Source: Vreelandella aquamarina
Lineage (GTDB): Bacteria; Pseudomonadota; Gammaproteobacteria; Pseudomonadales; Halomonadaceae
NCBI RefSeq assembly: GCF_020075495.1
Contig: NZ_JABYQT010000006.1
Location: 1-64,000 of the forward strand
Length of the DNA stretch: 64,000 bases
Reading direction: 5' to 3'
Of the stretch, positions 37,724 to 46,914 are shown in pieces (position 1 is the stretch's first letter; every line of letters begins with the position of its first letter). A program made the position numbers and the translations under genes. Below the pieces are notes generated by a model. It searched no databases. It saw only the letters and a program-made list of their open reading frames with translations, and was not told the DNA's origin.

Positions 37724-37810
37724 GCCCAGATGGCGGAATTGGTAGACGCGCTAGCTTCAGGTGCTAGTGTCCGTATGGACGTGGAGGTTCAAGTCCTCTT
37801 CTGGGCACCA
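37724..37810 (+). tRNA. tRNA-Leu(CAG), copy 1
   Basis: 87 nt with encoded CCA. The anticodon stem CTAGC/GCTAG encloses TTCAGGT, so the anticodon is CAG, reading CUG. A long variable arm (TGTCCGTATGGACGT) marks a class II tRNA, and GGTTCAAGTCC is the T loop. The acceptor ends GCCCAGA/TCTGGGC differ from the other two copies by a compensated pair. Confidence 0.97.
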
Positions 37811-37874
37811 TCTCGTATCGTGTCATCTCATTGGCGACACGAAGTGGTGTCAAAGCAAGTAGATGTTTGTATTC

Positions 37875-37961
37875 GCCCAGGTGGCGGAATTGGTAGACGC
37901 GCTAGCTTCAGGTGCTAGTGTCCGTATGGACGTGGAGGTTCAAGTCCTCTCCTGGGCACCA
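37875..37961 (+). tRNA. tRNA-Leu(CAG), copy 2
   Basis: 87 nt with CCA, identical to copy 3; acceptor stem GCCCAGG/CCTGGGC, anticodon CAG. It lies 64 bp after copy 1 and is probably processed from one precursor. Confidence 0.97.
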
Positions 37962-37989
37962 TACGAATACAAACAGATGTAAATGATGC

Positions 37990-38076
37990 GCCCAGGTGGC
38001 GGAATTGGTAGACGCGCTAGCTTCAGGTGCTAGTGTCCGTATGGACGTGGAGGTTCAAGTCCTCTCCTGGGCACCA
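37990..38076 (+). tRNA. tRNA-Leu(CAG), copy 3
   Basis: 87 nt with CCA, same sequence as copy 2, 28 bp downstream of it. No clear terminator was found after it; the next 261 bp to the tonB stop hold no recognisable gene. Confidence 0.97.
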
Positions 38077-38337
38077 TCAAGGTGACCGTCCGCATCATCG
38101 ATATACTCTTTTCTCGCACTACTTGCCTACTTGTTTCATTTCCCCTCGTAACTATCTGCATCCTCTCTTTTGCTTCCTGTTCGCTTTATCATTTCAATGT
38201 TCATCTGATGTTATCAGCCAAAAAGCGAGCGCCGATATCATCCTGAATGACGTGCATGTCGATCCGTATTACACCGCAACCTGTTGCAGAAAGGTATCCA
38301 AAGGCATGAATAACCAGTGCGCTTGCCACCGTCAGGA

Positions 38338-39231
38338 TTACTTGACCTGATAGCGCACATCGATGGTATAGACCCGGCTCTGCCAGCTAATATCGGCAGG
38401 CGCGCTGGGAAACGGCATGGCGCGCTCCACCAGACGAGCACCCGCCTGATCGAATTCCCGCACACGAGACAACCCAACCACTTCGTGATTCAGCACATTG
38501 CCATTGCGGTCCAGGGTGAACTCGACGGTAACCACCCCCTCCATGCGCCTGGCTCCCATCACTCTAGGTGTTTGCTTGTTCTCGAGCAGGTGCTGGCGAA
38601 CCCGTAAATCGTAGCGATTATCCACATCCGCACTATCAGCCTGGGCAATGCCGGTTTCTTCCAGAGCAGCGCCTTGCGTCGAAGCCCCCTCTTCACCCCC
38701 GTGCCCCACCACCGTCTCGATCCTCTCCTCCTCTACCGGCGTATTGTCGACGGCTTCGCGGCGGGGATGAGGCTGCTCGACAGGCTCAATTTTCGGAGGT
38801 GGCACTTCTTTTTCGATTGGGTCGGGCACATCGGTCACTACCGGATCAGGCGCCTCCCGGGGCGCGGGCTCACTCTTCTCTACCACCTGCCGTTGCTGCT
38901 CGACTGGCGACGCCACGTCAGTTTCTACGGGTGGCTCGGGTTCGGGCGAAGGCTCCTCGGCGATTTCCTGGAAAGCTTCTTCAGGCACCGCGACCGGCGC
39001 CGGGGGTGAAGGTACTTCCTTTTGAACGACTTCAGGCTGGATAGCGGCACTACTTTGCTGCGCCCCCGCCATGGCGGCCTGCAGCCCCACGCTAATGGCA
39101 GTGCTCTGCGAAGCCTTGGTTGCCGCCACGGAATCGGTATCGAGCTGCCACCAGACGATGCCACCCACCACATGAAAAAGACAGGATAGCCCTGCGTAGA
39201 ATCCAATACGATGCGATATCAACCGTGGCAT
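38338..39231 (-). CDS. TonB-like energy transducer of the import cluster
   Basis: 297 aa from the ATG at 39231, which overlaps the exbD stop as TGATG. One N-terminal membrane helix (about 9-28) is followed by a long Pro/Glu-rich periplasmic span (VPEEAFQEIAEEPSPEPEPP and similar). The C-terminal TonB domain covers about 220-297 (GVVTVEFTLDRNGNVLNHEV to the end). It transmits proton-motive force to outer-membrane receptors. Being last in the operon with its own ExbB/ExbD, it probably serves the facing receptor. Confidence 0.88.
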   Translation of the reverse strand: MPRLISHRIGFYAGLSCLFHVVGGIVWWQLDTDSVAATKASQSTAISVGLQAAMAGAQQSSAAIQPEVVQKEVPSPPAPVAVPEEAFQEIAEEPSPEPEPPVETDVASPVEQQRQVVEKSEPAPREAPDPVVTDVPDPIEKEVPPPKIEPVEQPHPRREAVDNTPVEEERIETVVGHGGEEGASTQGAALEETGIAQADSADVDNRYDLRVRQHLLENKQTPRVMGARRMEGVVTVEFTLDRNGNVLNHEVVGLSRVREFDQAGARLVERAMPFPSAPADISWQSRVYTIDVRYQVK

Positions 39232-39662
39232 CACCAACCGTCTCCAGAGCGCTGCAAGGCCAGATTGGCCACTTCCAGATCCAGCTTTTGCAAGATGGAA
39301 AAAAGGGCGACCACTCTCTCCATTGGCGCTTCCCGGTCGCTTTGCACGACGATCTCCAACTGCTCACCATGCGCGTTTTTGAGCACCTCCAACTGCTCAT
39401 ACAATCTGTCGTTACCGTCAATTTCCTGATCGTTCAAACGCCATGCAGGCCCTTCTGACCTGACCGCCAGAATAGCCAGGTGCTTATTTCCTGCGGCCAG
39501 GCTCGTCGACTCATTCGCTGAAGGCAAATCGATCTCCATGACCTGCAAAGGCACATTGATCATTAACATCATGAAAGCAATGAGGACGAAAATAACGTCG
39601 ATCATGGGGGTCATGATATCCTGCAGCGCTACGCTCTGCCCTTCATCGTCCAGCTCAATCAT
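39231..39662 (-). CDS. ExbD/TolR-like proton-channel subunit
   Basis: 143 aa. One membrane helix (about 20-40) carries the essential Asp in MTPMIDVIFVLIAFMMLMI, and a periplasmic domain follows. Works with ExbB to power TonB. The start overlaps exbB by ATGA and the stop overlaps tonB as TGATG. Confidence 0.92.
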   Translation of the reverse strand: MIELDDEGQSVALQDIMTPMIDVIFVLIAFMMLMINVPLQVMEIDLPSANESTSLAAGNKHLAILAVRSEGPAWRLNDQEIDGNDRLYEQLEVLKNAHGEQLEIVVQSDREAPMERVVALFSILQKLDLEVANLALQRSGDGW

Positions 39663-40273
39663 TGCGCTTCTGGCTCCAGCTGCAGGCTATGCGAGATGTA
39701 ATTCATGACCTCGGTTGCTTCAGCAAGATGTCGCCGAACATACGATCCGATAAGCGCATGAAAAAGCACACATACTACCGCAATGACCATGCCGGCAGCC
39801 GTCGTGGACAGCGCCTGCCACAAGCCATCCGCCACGATGGAAGGCTCGACAGGCCCATCACTCAAGCCGATGTCGTAAAAAGAGCGCATGAGACCTACGA
39901 TCGTGCCCAACAAACCCAGCATGGGTGCCAGGGCCGCAATGGTTACCAAACCGGACATCCGCCTTCTCAGAAGGTTGGCATACCTCATGAGTGTTATCTT
40001 GACGGCCTCATCGCGCAGCTGTTTGCTACTTGATTGATGCTGCCTCAACTCTTCGATCGCCCCCTGATAGCCCAGCTCATTTTTCTCGAGGATACTGATC
40101 GCCGTGGCAGGGCGACGACGTTTCAATGCTACCGACACATCCTTATAGCGCTGCCTGTCCAGCCCGCGTTTTCTAAAAATGTAAAAACAGCGCTCCATGA
40201 TCAATGCCAAAGCCGCCATGGAACAGAGCGCCAGGGGGATAAACGTCAAAACGACCCATATATCAGCTTGCAT
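39659..40273 (-). CDS. ExbB/TolQ-like proton-channel subunit
   Basis: 204 aa with three membrane helices. The conserved block APMLGLLGTIVGLMRSFYDI and the third helix ALSTTAAGMVIAVVCVLFHA with its polar Thr-Thr pair form the proton path. At 204 aa without a long N-terminal extension it is a compact ExbB. The start overlaps the SbmA-like gene by 11 bases. Confidence 0.92.
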   Translation of the reverse strand: MQADIWVVLTFIPLALCSMAALALIMERCFYIFRKRGLDRQRYKDVSVALKRRRPATAISILEKNELGYQGAIEELRQHQSSSKQLRDEAVKITLMRYANLLRRRMSGLVTIAALAPMLGLLGTIVGLMRSFYDIGLSDGPVEPSIVADGLWQALSTTAAGMVIAVVCVLFHALIGSYVRRHLAEATEVMNYISHSLQLEPEAQ

Positions 40274-41270
40274 AACCCGTTAAACCCTCTTGACGATCCA
40301 GTTCGATCATTTGATTTTCAAAACCTTTGAGACGCTTATAAACTGATATGAGCTCGACAATGCTTGCCCAGCTGAAGACAAGGTAATGCAGAGCGCCTTC
40401 CACCTTGTTGAAGGCTCTGAGAATCTGCTGTAGAACACCTAGCGTGATAGCGCCCGACACGATAGTGGGTGCCAGGACGATATAGGGGACCAGTGTGGAT
40501 AACTGCAGATAGGAGTGCTTCATCAGATCAAAATAAAGATAGTGGCGATACATGGTTAAGTAGTTGGAGCGCACGGAGCGAAAAAGCTGCCTGATGGATT
40601 CAGGCTGAGCTCTTTGTATATTATCCTCACCAAAGACGAGCTCCTTTCTCAAGGCAGCTTCCGTTTTCTGATTATTGAACTCCAGACCAGGAAGCTTTAT
40701 ACCCACCAGGGCCATCAGCAGCGTTCCGATGATGGCGGAAATGATAGCGACATAGATGAGCACATGATCAACCTCACCTAATACAGGAACTACCTTTACC
40801 TGTTTGCTCAACTCCCAAAGCAGAGGTTGAAAAGCAATCAGCGTCAGCACCGACCTCAACAAGAAGGTGCCCAAGCCCTGCACGAGTTGGGCGAAACGCA
40901 TCGTATCTTCCTGTATACGCTGCGACGCCCCTTCGATATGACGCACCTTTTCCCAACTGCTCATGTAGTAATCGTGCATTGCGCAACGCCAGCGAAATAC
41001 ATAATGGCGAACAAAGAAGTCGAGCAGAATGGCCACCGCCACGAAAACGGCGGCCACTTTGCCGAAGGTAAGCATATGCAGCAGCAGATCAGTTGTTTCT
41101 ACAGCGTCAGGTTCCGTCAGGGCCTGCTGGATCGTATCGTAGAAATTGCCGAACCATTCATTGATCTTAACGTCCAGATGCACCTGGTAATAAGTCGCCG
41201 ACAAGATGGCAGCCGCTCCCAACCAGGACCAGATCGACCACTGCCTATTCAAAAAGAAACACCGAAACAT
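40263..41270 (-). CDS. SbmA/BacA-like peptide transporter
   Basis: 335 aa from the ATG at 41270; longer in-frame starts would run back into the protease gene. The family pattern is FLNRQWSIWSWLGAAAIL near the N-terminus, VEGASQRIQEDT-type (here HIEGASQRIQEDTMRFA), EAALRKELVF and LMKHSYLQLSTLVPYIVLAP. Multiple membrane helices, no Walker motifs, so it is the proton-driven SbmA type rather than the ATPase-fused YddA type. SbmA imports peptides from periplasm to cytosol. Shorter than E. coli SbmA (406 aa). Confidence 0.85.
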   Translation of the reverse strand: MFRCFFLNRQWSIWSWLGAAAILSATYYQVHLDVKINEWFGNFYDTIQQALTEPDAVETTDLLLHMLTFGKVAAVFVAVAILLDFFVRHYVFRWRCAMHDYYMSSWEKVRHIEGASQRIQEDTMRFAQLVQGLGTFLLRSVLTLIAFQPLLWELSKQVKVVPVLGEVDHVLIYVAIISAIIGTLLMALVGIKLPGLEFNNQKTEAALRKELVFGEDNIQRAQPESIRQLFRSVRSNYLTMYRHYLYFDLMKHSYLQLSTLVPYIVLAPTIVSGAITLGVLQQILRAFNKVEGALHYLVFSWASIVELISVYKRLKGFENQMIELDRQEGLTGYAS

Positions 41271-41280
41271 ATCTAAAAAC

Positions 41281-44091
41281 CTAGTTGGTAACAGGAAGAC
41301 CCACGAAGATCGACTGATGCGCCATCGGCAGCAAGGTATCGATGACACTGGATAGAGCATCCTTGGAAATGGATGCACCAAGCTCATCGAAGGAGTTCAG
41401 GTAACGGGGAGAAGCATAAGCCTCATAGCTGAGTGCCAGGCGGCGAAGCCAGGTATTGGGATCGTCAAGACGAACACGCTCTGCGTAATGAACGTCGTCG
41501 ATGAGTTGATCGAAGTTTTCGTTTTCTATCCAGTCAGCCAGGCTCTCCATTACGTCTTCATGGGCAGCCAGCATGGATGACACCTTATCAGGCCCTGTTT
41601 CGAACCGGGTTTCAGCCCTGACTTTATTATCTCTATCCAGGGTTACTTCAAATCTCAATGTATAAACACCGCCTAACTCATGGCGCAGCTTTCGCTTCAA
41701 GGCTCTTTTGATTATCGGGTTTAACGTGGATACCAAAAAGGCACGCTCCGGCGTCCATTGATAGCTGTGCTCGGATTTGATCTTGACGAGGGCTCTTTGC
41801 TCATCGAACATTTCAGACGTTAAATACGCATCATCATCGGAAATGCTGTTATAGAAAGATGACAAGGTACGCTCCCGATGAACAGAAGAGACATAAGGCA
41901 GGATGTTCGCCAGCACCTCTTCCTCGCTCAGCTCGCCGACGAGAAACACGGTGACCGGCTGCTGCTGCAGCTCGCTGATGGCCGATACGATGTCATCCGC
42001 CGTTAACGCCTCGACGTCACTGGCAGTAGGGTACAAGCCGTCGGATACGCTGAAGAACTCTTCCTCCAGCATGCTGACATGGCTTGTTTCATTGATCTGG
42101 TCGAGAAGCTGTCGTCTTACATCTGCGATGTCATCGCCATCAAACCGCCAGTAATTCTGGCGGGACACATAACTTCTGAATGCGTTATTGAGCCCATCAC
42201 GCGCTGCGATAGTGGCAATATCCAGCTCGTTTTGCTTGTGAGACCATGACCAGTCAACGGCATTTTTCTGCTCCCAGGTTTCAAACCGGGTATAGGTAGA
42301 AATATCCAGATCCGCCTGTTCCCAGATCTGCACCGCCAACCGAGAAAGCCAGGGCGATAATTGATCATTAACATATCCCGCCGATGAAAGTGCTTTTATA
42401 TAGATATCGTCGTTGGGAGTAGGCCTGTCGAGCCAAACGACTCTGTCACCATTTTCCAGCTGCCATTCAGTAACGCTCTCCTGGTCATGGGAGAAAGTGT
42501 GGCTAACCGGGTCAGCGGTATTGATCTCCATCATGGACCAGTCCACGTCGGAGGCAATTCCTGAAGCATCCACGGATTCTGAGTCATCAGAAGAAGGAGG
42601 TAGGGACTCGCGCCCTGCCCTTTCCACTACAGGAAGAGTAGACTGGGATAGTGCTTCTGCCAGTGCCCTCACCTCTTGCACATCGGGCAGCTCAGCCTGC
42701 AGTTCACCCGGCACTTGGTAGAACAGGAACTGATCGGGCGAAGACAGCAGGTCATGTAAGCGCGCGTTCAGCTCTTCCAGCGTCATCGCGTCGATCCACT
42801 CCATAAGACGCGCTGATTTATCACTATAATTTTCTTCGACCGACTCCTTGAGTACCGCTTCGGTGAGCTTGTCTTCCCACTGAGCGAAATTACGCTGAGC
42901 AACCAGTTCCAGGTTTCTCTGAACGACCTGACGTGCAGCGTCTTTCAAGGTTTCAAACGCATCTTCCTGAAACCCGTCACGGCCAAGCCTTTCGATTTCG
43001 CTCAATACCGCTTCGAGTCCGTTCTCATAATCTGTTGTCTTGGCTGAAATGGCCGTGATCAGACGCTCGTTATTCGACGACCTCAATGTCGACACCATAT
43101 TGAAATCACTCGATACCGCCAAAGGCGTATTTCTTGTTTCACTGAACAGCAGCTTTCTGATGAAGTAATTTTGTAAACGCGCGTACTGTCCCTCCAACGT
43201 GTCATAGGGAGCTACCGGCGATCTGAAACCATACGTTACCTCTGAGCTGGTACCCTGTTCGTCCTGCACCTTACCAATCACCAGGCCTGACGCGAGCGGC
43301 AGCTCGACATATTCACGCGCAGGAGGCTCGATGAAAGCTTCCTGACCGAAAGATGTCTGTATGCCTTCAATGACCTCGTCTGTATCGATATATCCCGATA
43401 CGACCAGCGTCATGTTGCTCGGTACATAAAACCGCTTATAGAAAGCCTCGACCTGTTCGGCCGTGATGGCTTGTATATCGTCCAGCGCGCCCATGGTGGG
43501 GCGATCCACGTAGCGTGAACCGTTGCGCACAATCGCTTTTTTAGCATCGTTGACACGCGAAGCCACGCTTTGGCCACGGCGCATTTCTTCAAAAATCACT
43601 TCACGTTCGACACTCCAATCGTCGTCTGTCATCCGCGCGCCAAACGCCAGGTCGTTGAGCAGGGCAATGGATTCACGTATATCCAGTGCATCGTCCGGGC
43701 GTGTTCGGATCATGAACTGCGTTTGTGTCTGGCGAGTAACGGCGTTGATCTGCTTACCCGTTTCCCACCCAATGCCATCCAGAAGCGCCAGAACGTCCCT
43801 CTCATGGGCCCTATTCGAGCGAAACACCATATGCTCGACAATATGCGCCATGCCACGCTGCTCATCGTCCACAGAGCCTGCATTAACGATCAAGCGTAAG
43901 TTGAAGGGATCCTCCGGATCCCCGCTGTTATACATGACATAGTTAAAACCGTTATCCAGCCTCCCATGCTTGATGGACTCATCCCACGCAAGCTCCTGCG
44001 CGCAAACCACACCATGAAAAAAACCCATGCCGAAAATCAGTGCAGATGAGTACAGCCTACTTACGCCCTGATCGCGCCCTCTGCAAAACAT
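41281..44091 (-). CDS. Periplasmic M16 (PqqL/FusC-like) zinc protease
   Basis: 936 aa. An N-terminal signal-like segment (residues about 12-31, LYSSALIFGMGFFHGVVCA) precedes the first M16 domain with inverted zinc motif HIVEH (His83, Glu86, His87) and third ligand Glu164 in SVEREVIFEE. The length fits a two-half M16 enzyme that closes around unfolded chains or small proteins. An acidic linker (about 495-520, SSDDSESVDASG) separates the halves; the second half keeps no HxxEH. First gene of the operon; AAGGCGG precedes the ATG. Confidence 0.92.
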   Translation of the reverse strand: MFCRGRDQGVSRLYSSALIFGMGFFHGVVCAQELAWDESIKHGRLDNGFNYVMYNSGDPEDPFNLRLIVNAGSVDDEQRGMAHIVEHMVFRSNRAHERDVLALLDGIGWETGKQINAVTRQTQTQFMIRTRPDDALDIRESIALLNDLAFGARMTDDDWSVEREVIFEEMRRGQSVASRVNDAKKAIVRNGSRYVDRPTMGALDDIQAITAEQVEAFYKRFYVPSNMTLVVSGYIDTDEVIEGIQTSFGQEAFIEPPAREYVELPLASGLVIGKVQDEQGTSSEVTYGFRSPVAPYDTLEGQYARLQNYFIRKLLFSETRNTPLAVSSDFNMVSTLRSSNNERLITAISAKTTDYENGLEAVLSEIERLGRDGFQEDAFETLKDAARQVVQRNLELVAQRNFAQWEDKLTEAVLKESVEENYSDKSARLMEWIDAMTLEELNARLHDLLSSPDQFLFYQVPGELQAELPDVQEVRALAEALSQSTLPVVERAGRESLPPSSDDSESVDASGIASDVDWSMMEINTADPVSHTFSHDQESVTEWQLENGDRVVWLDRPTPNDDIYIKALSSAGYVNDQLSPWLSRLAVQIWEQADLDISTYTRFETWEQKNAVDWSWSHKQNELDIATIAARDGLNNAFRSYVSRQNYWRFDGDDIADVRRQLLDQINETSHVSMLEEEFFSVSDGLYPTASDVEALTADDIVSAISELQQQPVTVFLVGELSEEEVLANILPYVSSVHRERTLSSFYNSISDDDAYLTSEMFDEQRALVKIKSEHSYQWTPERAFLVSTLNPIIKRALKRKLRHELGGVYTLRFEVTLDRDNKVRAETRFETGPDKVSSMLAAHEDVMESLADWIENENFDQLIDDVHYAERVRLDDPNTWLRRLALSYEAYASPRYLNSFDELGASISKDALSSVIDTLLPMAHQSIFVGLPVTN

Positions 44092-44356
44092 TGCATCCGC
44101 CTTATGTAGAAAGAACCAACTTTCGAAAGTCGTTAATTGTTTTACCGTTTTATTCCTGCCTCAGTGCATGCATTGCGCTGAGTCACGTGCTCGCTTTACC
44201 CACTCGAGCGAGAAAGCGACGCGCCCAAAAAGAATAATCGTTTTCATTACCTAATGTAAATGATCATGATTTTTATTAAGCTTCGCATGCCAGCATGCTA
44301 TGCTGCGCTTCTAAATATTAAATAAACTGTATATATATCAAGGGAGTCGGACGCGA
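44092..44356. promoter_or_regulatory. Divergent promoter region with Fur-like sequences
   Basis: 265 bp between the protease and receptor starts, AT-rich after 44225. GAATAATCGTTTTCA (44232-44246) matches 10 of 14 defined bases of the 7-1-7 Fur core TGATAATnATTATCA, and the partly palindromic AAATGATCATGATTT (44258-44272) follows. Overlapping Fur boxes would fit iron control of both transcripts; the match is by eye. Confidence 0.45.
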
Positions 44357-46819
44357 ATGAGAAAAGCTGCTTTGGGGTGCACTTTTCTATCGGCAATCAG
44401 CTCAAGCGCTGCGATGGGTAATCAGAAGGTAGACCTGGGGGAAATCGAAATTACCGAACAGGCTTCGATATATTCGAATATCGAACGTGTCAGTCCGGCC
44501 TACGAAAGCTTTGATCCTATCGATACCGGTATTTCCGTCATGAGCGGTCAGGCAGTCGAAAACAGGCGCTCGGGAGGGATCGATACCACTGAACTGTTGC
44601 GCCCTCTTCCCTTTGTTCAGATGGATGCAAACCTGGACGATGCGACGAAAGAAAGCATACAGTCACTCAGGCCCAGGGATTTTTCTATTTCAGGGGGCAA
44701 CTACTACGATAACAACATCAGTATCGACGGTATTTCGGCAACCTCCATACACGATGTGACGGCAGCCTCAGGCGAAAACGACTGGAACAACGTCTACACG
44801 CAAACCTCCCAAACGTTTTACCTGGACCCTACGCTTATCGGCAACGTTGAAGTGTTCGATTCCAACGTTTCAGCCCGGTATGGCGACTTCATTGGCGGGG
44901 TGGTCAATTATGAAATTCGCGACCCCAAAGACAGCTTTGCCTTCAATATCACGACCGGTTTTCAGAACGACAGCCTGGTCAAATACCATGCGCCGGCACC
45001 CGATGAAGACGAGCAACCGGCTCCGCCTGCCGACTTCACGAAATACCAGACCTCGGTCACCGTCGACCTTCCGGTCACCGACAGGCTTTTCCTGCTGGCC
45101 GCCTACTCGCGGGCGGAATCCAGGGTTCAGTACGAAAAAGACGCTGACCTTGGTTCTTTGACGCACGATAGCGGGGACGTCTCACAGAACTTCCTGCTCA
45201 AGGGCCGCTATGACTATAGCGATGACCTGACGTTCGAAGCACAGATAGCTCATAGTCCCTATGAGAGTGAACGTGACCTGCCCAACACGCACGATGGTCT
45301 GACGACCAGCGAGTCAAGCGGAACGCAGGGGTACTTTGCCGCCTCGGGTTTTTTCAAGGCGACCAGCTGGAAAAGCAAGCTCTCCTTGATGCACAACGAT
45401 TCAAGCCGCAGAGCCAATAACAGGCGCATTGCCTGGCGTGGGGAGACGGTTGACTGGTGCTACACGAGCCGCAACTGCCTCGAAGGCGGCGTCGGTAACC
45501 TTGACCAGACCCAGACGGACTACACATGGAAGACGGATTTTTCTACCTACCTTCAAAATGGAACGCTCAACTACGGCAGCGAATTCAACTACACCGATGC
45601 TGAAAAAAGCCGTGATGAAGAAGCCCGGTACTACTACTTATCTCGCACCGCCGGTAGTGACGGATTCGACTGCGCGCCGGGCGACCCAGCATGTAACGGC
45701 CTGAGTGCCGCCTCGAGAGATTTGGTCTACCAACCTTTTGATGCCAATGTCAGCGTCTATAATCATTCGCTCTGGGGTGAATATCTGACCACCTTCGGGA
45801 ACGTCGACATACGTGCAGGGGCGCGTTACTCCTACGACGATTTCCTTGGCAATCACAACCTGGCGCCTCGTTTGACCGGCACCTGGCAGTTCATGCCCGA
45901 GACCTTCTTGACACTCGGCGCCAACCGTTATTACGGCAGAAACATGATCGGGTACGCAATCAATGAGCAGGTGCCTGTTCATACCTGTTATGAACGCCCA
46001 CTACAAAATGCCGCTGATAACGGTTATGGCGGAATGCCGGGGCAGTGGGATACCTGTGCATTTCAGCCCAGCATCACCAACTATTCGACCTCTGATCTTG
46101 ATACGCCTTATAGCGATGAACTCACCGCCTCCCTGACGTTTCAGACGCCGCTTAACGGCCACCTACGCCCCAAGGTCGTTTACCGTGAAAACCGCGACCA
46201 GTTCTCCCGTAGTGAAAAGCTGACCGACGCTAACGGCACGGATTACTACACGATGGCCAACGACGGTGAAACCGACTATCTGGGCTATGCTCTCGAGTGG
46301 TCGGGCAACTACAAGAGCCACTTCTTCAACGCTAACGTCGCCTGGTCAGAGACGCAGACAAATGGTGCCGTGGACTATACGTACGAAGCCGACGATAAAA
46401 ACGAACTGGTCTACTATAACAACAGGATCATGACCATGGCCGAGTTACGCGAACACGATGCACGCCAGAATTTCGCCGCCCCGCTCAAGGCCTCTCTGAA
46501 CTGGTCGACGGATTGGCTTTCCGGCGATCTAATCACCGATGCCAGCTTGAACTACCGAGGCAAATACGAGTATCTAACCGACTCACGGAAAAATCATACG
46601 GATGACGTAGGTAACACGTATGATATCTATGAGCAAACCAATATTGCCTCGTTAACTACTGTCGATACCAACATCAAATACTATTTCTTGAATCGAAACA
46701 CGCACAATGCTTCGATAGACGTTAGAATCAAGAATATTTTCGACAGAGTAACAGGCAGTACCAGCAACTATCAGATCGGGCGCTCTTTTTGGCTCGGCTT
46801 GAATTACGCATTCAACTAA
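44357..46819 (+). CDS. TonB-dependent outer-membrane receptor of the import cluster
   Basis: 820 aa. Signal peptide to about residue 21, then a TonB-box-like GEIEITEQ, a plug domain (LRPLPFVQMDANLDDATKES to about residue 190, with SIDGISATSIHDV) and a 22-strand-type barrel ending with aromatic Phe-Asn (LGLNYAFN). Cys pairs in predicted outer loops (CYTSRNC, CAPGDPAC, TCYERP with DTC) suggest disulfide-braced loops that grip a folded ligand. Divergent from the protease/SbmA/Exb-TonB operon. The ligand is unknown; a peptide or small protein is inferred from the neighbours. Confidence 0.92.
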   Translation: MRKAALGCTFLSAISSSAAMGNQKVDLGEIEITEQASIYSNIERVSPAYESFDPIDTGISVMSGQAVENRRSGGIDTTELLRPLPFVQMDANLDDATKESIQSLRPRDFSISGGNYYDNNISIDGISATSIHDVTAASGENDWNNVYTQTSQTFYLDPTLIGNVEVFDSNVSARYGDFIGGVVNYEIRDPKDSFAFNITTGFQNDSLVKYHAPAPDEDEQPAPPADFTKYQTSVTVDLPVTDRLFLLAAYSRAESRVQYEKDADLGSLTHDSGDVSQNFLLKGRYDYSDDLTFEAQIAHSPYESERDLPNTHDGLTTSESSGTQGYFAASGFFKATSWKSKLSLMHNDSSRRANNRRIAWRGETVDWCYTSRNCLEGGVGNLDQTQTDYTWKTDFSTYLQNGTLNYGSEFNYTDAEKSRDEEARYYYLSRTAGSDGFDCAPGDPACNGLSAASRDLVYQPFDANVSVYNHSLWGEYLTTFGNVDIRAGARYSYDDFLGNHNLAPRLTGTWQFMPETFLTLGANRYYGRNMIGYAINEQVPVHTCYERPLQNAADNGYGGMPGQWDTCAFQPSITNYSTSDLDTPYSDELTASLTFQTPLNGHLRPKVVYRENRDQFSRSEKLTDANGTDYYTMANDGETDYLGYALEWSGNYKSHFFNANVAWSETQTNGAVDYTYEADDKNELVYYNNRIMTMAELREHDARQNFAAPLKASLNWSTDWLSGDLITDASLNYRGKYEYLTDSRKNHTDDVGNTYDIYEQTNIASLTTVDTNIKYYFLNRNTHNASIDVRIKNIFDRVTGSTSNYQIGRSFWLGLNYAFN

Positions 46820-46914
46820 CGAAGCGCATGATCATTCAGCAAGGCGAGCATATCCTCGAGTGATTGCGATATTCTCTCCAGGCGCATGCTCGCTATTGAT
46901 CTTTTGCAGCGGGG

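Noticed and set aside
38077-38337. Possible gene remnant between the tRNA array and tonB
   Set aside because: Short frames have no ribosome site and no recognisable family; treated as non-coding.
46820-46914. Inverted repeat GCGAGCAT...ATGCTCGC between receptor and nuclease genes as a terminator
   Set aside because: The loop is about 37 bases and no T-run follows.
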